DNA from: Deinococcus sonorensis KR-87
Lineage (GTDB): Bacteria; Deinococcota; Deinococci; Deinococcales; Deinococcaceae
Length of the DNA stretch: 64,000 nucleotides
Direction of reading: 5' to 3'
Assembly: GCF_040256395.1 (NCBI RefSeq)
Contig: NZ_CP158298.1
Location: forward strand, 1-64,000
This document shows, piece by piece, positions 60,116 to 64,000 of this stretch. A program made the translations under genes and the position numbers. The stretch's first letter is position 1, and each line of letters starts with the position of its first letter. The notes beneath the pieces are model-generated. The model ran no database searches. It was not told the origin of the DNA and worked only from the letters and a program-made list of their open reading frames with translations.

Positions 60116-61147
60116 TCACGTTCCTGGGGCGAAGTGCCGGGCGATGACCTGCTGACCGAAGCGGCGCATCTCCTCGCGCTGCGGGCTGAACTGGATCAGC
60201 AGCAGGTCAACACCCACCTGTTCGTACTCACGGATGCGCGCGGCTATCTGCGCCGGTGTGCCCACCAGCCCCGGGCGGAGCCCTCGGTTGCTGACGCTGT
60301 ACTCCTCCAGGCTGACGTCGCTTTCAAGCTGGCTGCCACGAACGAAGTCCTGATACGAGGCGTACGCCGCCGGGCTGGCCTGCACGTCCGTGACGCGCCG
60401 CCGCTCCGCTTCCGCCTCCTCGGGGGTATCTCGGCAGATGACGTACGCCGCCATGCCGAAGCGCAGTGGCGGCTGGCCGGCGGCTTCGCGGCGCGCGCGC
60501 AGGTCTGCGATCTTGGCGGCGATCACGTCCGGCGGGTCGCCGTGCATCAGGTACGCGTCTGAAGCGCGCGAAATCAGGGCCTTGGCAGTGGGCGACTCGC
60601 CGCCCATGTAAATGGGCACCGGTTGCTGGGGTTTGGGTTCGAGCCGGGTGCCCACCAGGGTGTAGTGGTCGCCCTGGTGGTGGACGTCGTCCTCGGTCAG
60701 CAGCCGCTTGAGGACCGTCAGCCACTCGCTGCTGCGGGTGTAGCGCGCGTCATGCTGGTCAAACGGCATGCCGTACTGCCGGGCTTCCTCGGCCCACCAG
60801 CTCGAGACGACGTTCAGGCTGATGCGGCCCGGCGCGATGGTCTCCAGGGTGGAAATGGACTTGGCCGTCAGCGCCGGGGCGTGGTAGTTCGGACGGACCG
60901 CCAGCATCAGCTCCAGCCGCTCGGTCACCGCGGCGACGGCCGGGGCCAGGGTCCAGGCATCCAGGCTCGGGGCCTGCGGCCCCTTGATGTCGTTCAGGTT
61001 CAGCTCCGCGATCAGGCTCAGGTCGAAGCCCAGCGTCTCGGATTCGCGCGCCACGTCCCGCACGTACGACCAGTCGGTGCTCATCTCTTCATCCTCGACG
61101 TTCCGCAGCCAGCCGCCGAAAATGGGCATCCAGTAACCAAATCTCAT
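60116..61147 (-). CDS. LLM-class flavin-dependent monooxygenase
   Basis: A 343-residue luciferase-like monooxygenase from ATG 61147, with GGAG 9-12 bases upstream. Features: MRFGYWMPIFGGWLRNVED, GFDLSLIAELNLNDIKGP, LMLAVRPNYHAPALTAKSIS, GRISLNVVSSWWAEEARQYG and GTPAQIAARIREYEQVGVDL. It resembles the SfnG/SsuD branch that uses reduced FMN to cleave C-S bonds. It follows an ATP-grasp gene by 11 bases, and no flavin reductase is in the window. Substrate unknown. Confidence 0.88.
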   Translation of the reverse strand: MRFGYWMPIFGGWLRNVEDEEMSTDWSYVRDVARESETLGFDLSLIAELNLNDIKGPQAPSLDAWTLAPAVAAVTERLELMLAVRPNYHAPALTAKSISTLETIAPGRISLNVVSSWWAEEARQYGMPFDQHDARYTRSSEWLTVLKRLLTEDDVHHQGDHYTLVGTRLEPKPQQPVPIYMGGESPTAKALISRASDAYLMHGDPPDVIAAKIADLRARREAAGQPPLRFGMAAYVICRDTPEEAEAERRRVTDVQASPAAYASYQDFVRGSQLESDVSLEEYSVSNRGLRPGLVGTPAQIAARIREYEQVGVDLLLIQFSPQREEMRRFGQQVIARHFAPGT

Positions 61148-61158
61148 GGGTCTTCTCC

Positions 61159-62442
61159 TCAGCAGGCGCAGGTGTAGGCAAAGCCGAACAGCTCGCCCTG
61201 AAGCACGTCGTAGAAGGGTTCGGGGTCGCCCGCGTCGAGAATGCCGTCGACCAGCGTGCCGGCGGCCGGCACCTCGCCGCGGATCAGGCCCAGCCATTCC
61301 TCCCGGGTGACCATCTCCTCCGGCATCACCTGGGCGCGCGCGCGCAGCAGCTTCACGTAATCGCGCAGGAAGGTCCAGCGGACGCCGTCCCGCTGCAGCG
61401 GCGCGTCGAAGGGCGCGCCGGTGGCGTCGCGGTACGCGAGGAGCGGCAGGTCGACGCCGCTCGCGACCGGCAGGCCAATCCACTTCCAGCTGCGGGTGTT
61501 CACGTCCAGCAGCAGGTGCTCGCCACTGTCGGGGTCCTGCACGAACTCGATCTCGCTGATGCCGTGGAAGCCGAGGGCCTGGAGCACCTGCACGCCGCGC
61601 TCGGCGATCTCCGGCACGTAGCGGGCGTCGGCGAGGCAACTCGTGCCGAAGTCCGGCGGGAACTGCTCCAGCTTCCGCCCTACGAACACGCCCCGGGGAG
61701 ACGAAGTGGCGTCCAGGTAGCTGCAGACGCTGTAGAACCCGCCGGGCGGGGTGCGGATGATGCGTTGCGCCACCAACCGCAGGCCCTGGCGTGCCGCCGC
61801 CTGCACCCGCTCGGCGAACTCCGCCTCGTTCTGCACCACGAACACCTTCGCCTGGAACGCCTCGTAGAACGCGCGCGACTCGTCGGGCTTCAGGATCACC
61901 GGGTACGCCATCCGGGCCGCCAGGGCGGCGACCTCCGGGTGCGGTCCGGCCGCGAGGGCGTCGAGCGGGAGGCCGTCCAGGTACCAGCTTTCGGGAATCG
62001 CGATGCCGAGCCGCTCGGCGAGCTGATACAACGCGGTCTTGTTCAGGGCGGTGTCGATGACCGCCTGCCCGCTGAACGGCACCCGGTAGTGGGCTTCGAG
62101 CTCCTCCTTGTGGCGGGCGACCGCGAATACCCAGTCGTCGTTGGTCGGGAACAGCACCGGCTTGTGCCGGAAGTGGGGCCCGAGCTCCATCAGGAAGTCC
62201 ACGAACGCCCGCCCGCCGTCCTGGACATCCGGACACACGGCGAGGGCCGTGAGGTGGCGGCTGCGGTGCCCGAGGCCGCCCGCCTCCCGGTCCAGCCCCA
62301 GGACAGGCACGCCGACCCGGCCCAGCGAACGGGCGATCGCGAGGCCGGTGATGTGGGTGTTGAAGGTGATGGCCGCGGCCTGGTCCACCGCGTTGATGCG
62401 GTCGAGGGCCGCCAGGAGGTCTGAACGCTCGCGAATCAGCAT
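61159..62442 (-). CDS. ATP-grasp carboxylate-amine ligase
   Basis: A 427-residue protein if started at ATG 62442 (MLIRERSDLLAAL); up to 22 more residues are possible upstream. The N-terminal AITFNTHITGLAIARSLGRV is a nucleotide-like binding domain, followed by ATP-grasp features YPVILKPDESRAFYEAFQAK, VAQRIIRTPPGGFYSVCSYL and the Mg-binding EHLLLDVNTRSWKW. Such enzymes join a carboxylate to an amine through an acyl phosphate. With the LLM gene directly behind, a small biosynthetic operon is likely. Confidence 0.88.
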   Translation of the reverse strand: MLIRERSDLLAALDRINAVDQAAAITFNTHITGLAIARSLGRVGVPVLGLDREAGGLGHRSRHLTALAVCPDVQDGGRAFVDFLMELGPHFRHKPVLFPTNDDWVFAVARHKEELEAHYRVPFSGQAVIDTALNKTALYQLAERLGIAIPESWYLDGLPLDALAAGPHPEVAALAARMAYPVILKPDESRAFYEAFQAKVFVVQNEAEFAERVQAAARQGLRLVAQRIIRTPPGGFYSVCSYLDATSSPRGVFVGRKLEQFPPDFGTSCLADARYVPEIAERGVQVLQALGFHGISEIEFVQDPDSGEHLLLDVNTRSWKWIGLPVASGVDLPLLAYRDATGAPFDAPLQRDGVRWTFLRDYVKLLRARAQVMPEEMVTREEWLGLIRGEVPAAGTLVDGILDAGDPEPFYDVLQGELFGFAYTCAC

Positions 62443-63078
62443 GGCTGTCCGCAGGTGAGCGGGGCACAGGAGAGCAGAAGGACAAGCATGCCTCATCTTA
62501 GTGGACAAGTTCGGTCAAGAATGCAGGCCGTTTGGTTCCGTGGACCGGAGCGTCGCCAGCTTCATGGGACGATGACGCACCGTGCCGCTGTTCTCTCCTA
62601 CCGCTGTGGCCATTCGGCGTGGAGCCGACAGCTCCGTTCCACCTGGGGGTGCTCGCGTCTGGCTGGAGCTGGAGCACGGCCGCATGACTGCGCCGTGCTC
62701 GCGGCGCCCATCTCTCAACCGCCGGTCCCTGTGGCGCGATGATGAGGTTTCGGGGCCGTTGAGGGGCGCCGCGTCGTGCGCCTGACCTCAGGGACGTCAT
62801 GCACTGTACGAATGCACAGGCCTCAGCAATTGCCCACCACGCTGACGCTGCAGCGGGTGGGGGTGACTACGGGCGTGGCCGATGGACACGAGGAAGGCCG
62901 CGCCGACGCGGCGCGGCCCAGGCTCTGCCCACCTCCTGAAGGATGGGGGGGTATGCAGGGGCCCGCACCGGTTGCTCCGCCTTGACCGGGAGAAAGGCGC
63001 CCCACGTCCAACCTTCGAGGCAGCCGTGGGGCGGCCACTCCGGCTCGCAAGGCGGCACGGAGGGCATCCTGATCGTGC
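62443..63078. other. Region without a supported gene
   Basis: About 640 bases upstream of the ATP-grasp gene. Small frames on both strands carry no motifs. The minus-strand box TTGACC near 62517-62512 may belong to the ATP-grasp promoter. Confidence 0.45.
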
Positions 63079-63240
63079 TCAACCCGGGGGATTCGCCGGA
63101 TGCACCACCGCGGTGGGGATCAAGCCAAACGTGTCGACCAGGATGTAGCGCTGACGGCCATCGACCGTGTTCGCCCTGTCGAATCCCCGAGGTCCACCCG
63201 CGCCCGTCGGCCTGGCGCTTTGACGTGTGGTGAGGCCAGC
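63079..63240 (-). pseudogene. IS5-family transposase internal fragment
   Basis: The minus strand reads QSARPTGAGGPRGFDRANTV, DGRQRYILVDTFGLIPTAVV, HPANPPG and a stop. RYILVDTFGL carries the second catalytic Asp of IS5-group DDE transposases, and GGPRGFD-A is the usual sequence before it. Both ends are missing. Confidence 0.8.
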
Positions 63241-63292
63241 GGTGGGCGGTGGCACCCTGAGAACTGCCCCGCTGCCGGGTCGCCGACCCGGG

Positions 63293-63979
63293 TCAGCGGG
63301 GCAAGGGACGCTCGGGGGCAGCGTTGGCGCTGCGCGTGTCGAGGTAGCGGTGAAAGACCGGTTTGACGTGGCGCAGGTGAAAGACGATGGCGCCGCCGAG
63401 GGCCAGCAGGCCCGGCAGGTTCGCGAGCGCCACCGCCCGGTGCAGGTCCAGGGTGTAGGTGACGGCCACGCGGCCCGCCGCGTCGATCAGCAGCGCGGCG
63501 CCGAACGCGGCGGTGCTGGCCCGCAGGGCGCGCTGGAACGGCACCGATGTCGCCCAGGCGTCGTGCCACGCGCGGGTGAGGGCCGGGTCGCCGTGCGTGG
63601 CCATCGGCTCAGCGACGGCGTGCAGCATCGGCCGGCCGCGCAGGGTCGACAGGCAGAACACGCCGGCCACGGCAACGAACAGCGCGGGTTTGGCCAGCAC
63701 CAGCCGGGCGTCGCCGGTCCAGACGGTCAGGGCGACGCCGAGCGCGAACATCGTCAGCACCATCAGCCCCATGCGGTCCACGCGGCGACGACGCGCGAGG
63801 TGGAGCAGGACGCTCGCGCCGGGAATCAGGCCGGCGACACTCAGCGCCCACACGTCAGTCAGGCCGGCCCACGACAGCAGGTAGTACAGGGCGACGGGCG
63901 CCACGACGTCCACGAGCAGGGGCGCGGGCACAGTCAGGCGGCGGGTGGTCGGGCGGGTTGGGGCGTTCATCGTTGGCAT
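63293..63979 (-). CDS. VC0807-family membrane protein
   Basis: A 228-residue protein with six predicted TM helices (VDVVAPVALYYLLSWAG, AGLIPGASVLLHLARRRRVD, LSTLRGRPML and others). The central pattern RRRRVDRMGLMVLTMFALGV and ARAWHDAW-S/T-VPFQRALR fits the VC0807 group of uncharacterised membrane proteins. ATG 63979 or 63970 may be used. The gene upstream lies outside the window. Confidence 0.78.
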   Translation of the reverse strand: MPTMNAPTRPTTRRLTVPAPLLVDVVAPVALYYLLSWAGLTDVWALSVAGLIPGASVLLHLARRRRVDRMGLMVLTMFALGVALTVWTGDARLVLAKPALFVAVAGVFCLSTLRGRPMLHAVAEPMATHGDPALTRAWHDAWATSVPFQRALRASTAAFGAALLIDAAGRVAVTYTLDLHRAVALANLPGLLALGGAIVFHLRHVKPVFHRYLDTRSANAAPERPLPR

Positions 63980-64000
63980 GCGGAACCTCGCGCTTCGGGG

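Noticed and set aside
60116..62485. A single 789-residue fusion of LLM enzyme and another domain
   Set aside because: Only the LLM half is real in that frame; the upstream part is the out-of-frame shadow of the ATP-grasp gene, which has its own frame and stop.

Overview
The window looks like an accessory (plasmid-type or low-constraint chromosomal) region of a Deinococcus species. This is an inference from very high GC, several genes with a TANNNT -10 box ending 5-8 nt before the start codon (leaderless transcription, common in Deinococcus), a CsoR with the Cys-His-His ligand set I associate with Thermus/Deinococcus, a TerC gene behind a yybP-ykoY-like leader, and a kdp locus with a kinase-less KdpD. 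No rRNA, tRNA or CRISPR array was seen.

Layout. 1-4.3 kb: end of an EAL phosphodiesterase, a transposase scrap, a truncated extra copy of a DUF3500 gene, then the intact DUF3500 lipoprotein with an EF-hand-like secreted protein and a HupE/UreJ-type membrane protein in one operon. 5.2-11.6 kb: a complete sugar uptake and catabolism operon (isomerase/epimerase, PfkB kinase, binding protein, RbsA-type ATPase, RbsC-type permease), a perfect bidirectional terminator, and a convergent DeoR repressor with its own dyad. 11.7-16.1 kb: small membrane protein, HsdR remnant, GH16-like protein, and a three-gene operon (winged-helix regulator, TM/coiled-coil protein, four-TM protein) behind a perfect 11-bp palindrome. 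16.1-22.4 kb: IS630 remnant, small secreted protein, divergent TetR/SDR pair with a perfect operator, a GGDEF-EAL protein, and a decayed ATPase. 22.7-30.8 kb: response regulator and sensor kinase divergent from kdpB - tiny ORF - kdpF - kdpA - kdpC - N-terminal-only kdpD. 31-42 kb: a metal-resistance island (CDF exporter with SmtB-like ArsR, ZntA-type ATPase, TSUP permease, copZ-csoR-glutaredoxin-copper ATPase operon) strewn with dead metal genes (ZIP importer, second CDF, cupredoxin, second CopA). 42.6-47 kb: a receiver protein, then a decayed AraC / aldo-keto reductase / cupin / cyclophilin-like / SDR cluster. 47-50 kb: two resolvase remnants with strong dyads and a rolling-circle Rep-like remnant. 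50.4-64 kb: MarR plus DUF2306 protein with a clear operator, a carboxylesterase, HEAT pseudogene, TerC with candidate Mn riboswitch, NPCBM lipoprotein, an ATP-grasp plus flavin monooxygenase pair, an IS5-type remnant and a VC0807-type membrane protein.

The main theme is the contrast between complete, well-regulated operons (sugar, kdp, copper) and more than 20 broken genes. The most interesting intact units are the palindrome-controlled membrane operon at 15.05-16.13 kb, the split kdp signalling arrangement with an extra 26-residue ORF, the ATP-grasp/LLM pair, and the series of well-formed operators next to their probable regulators.
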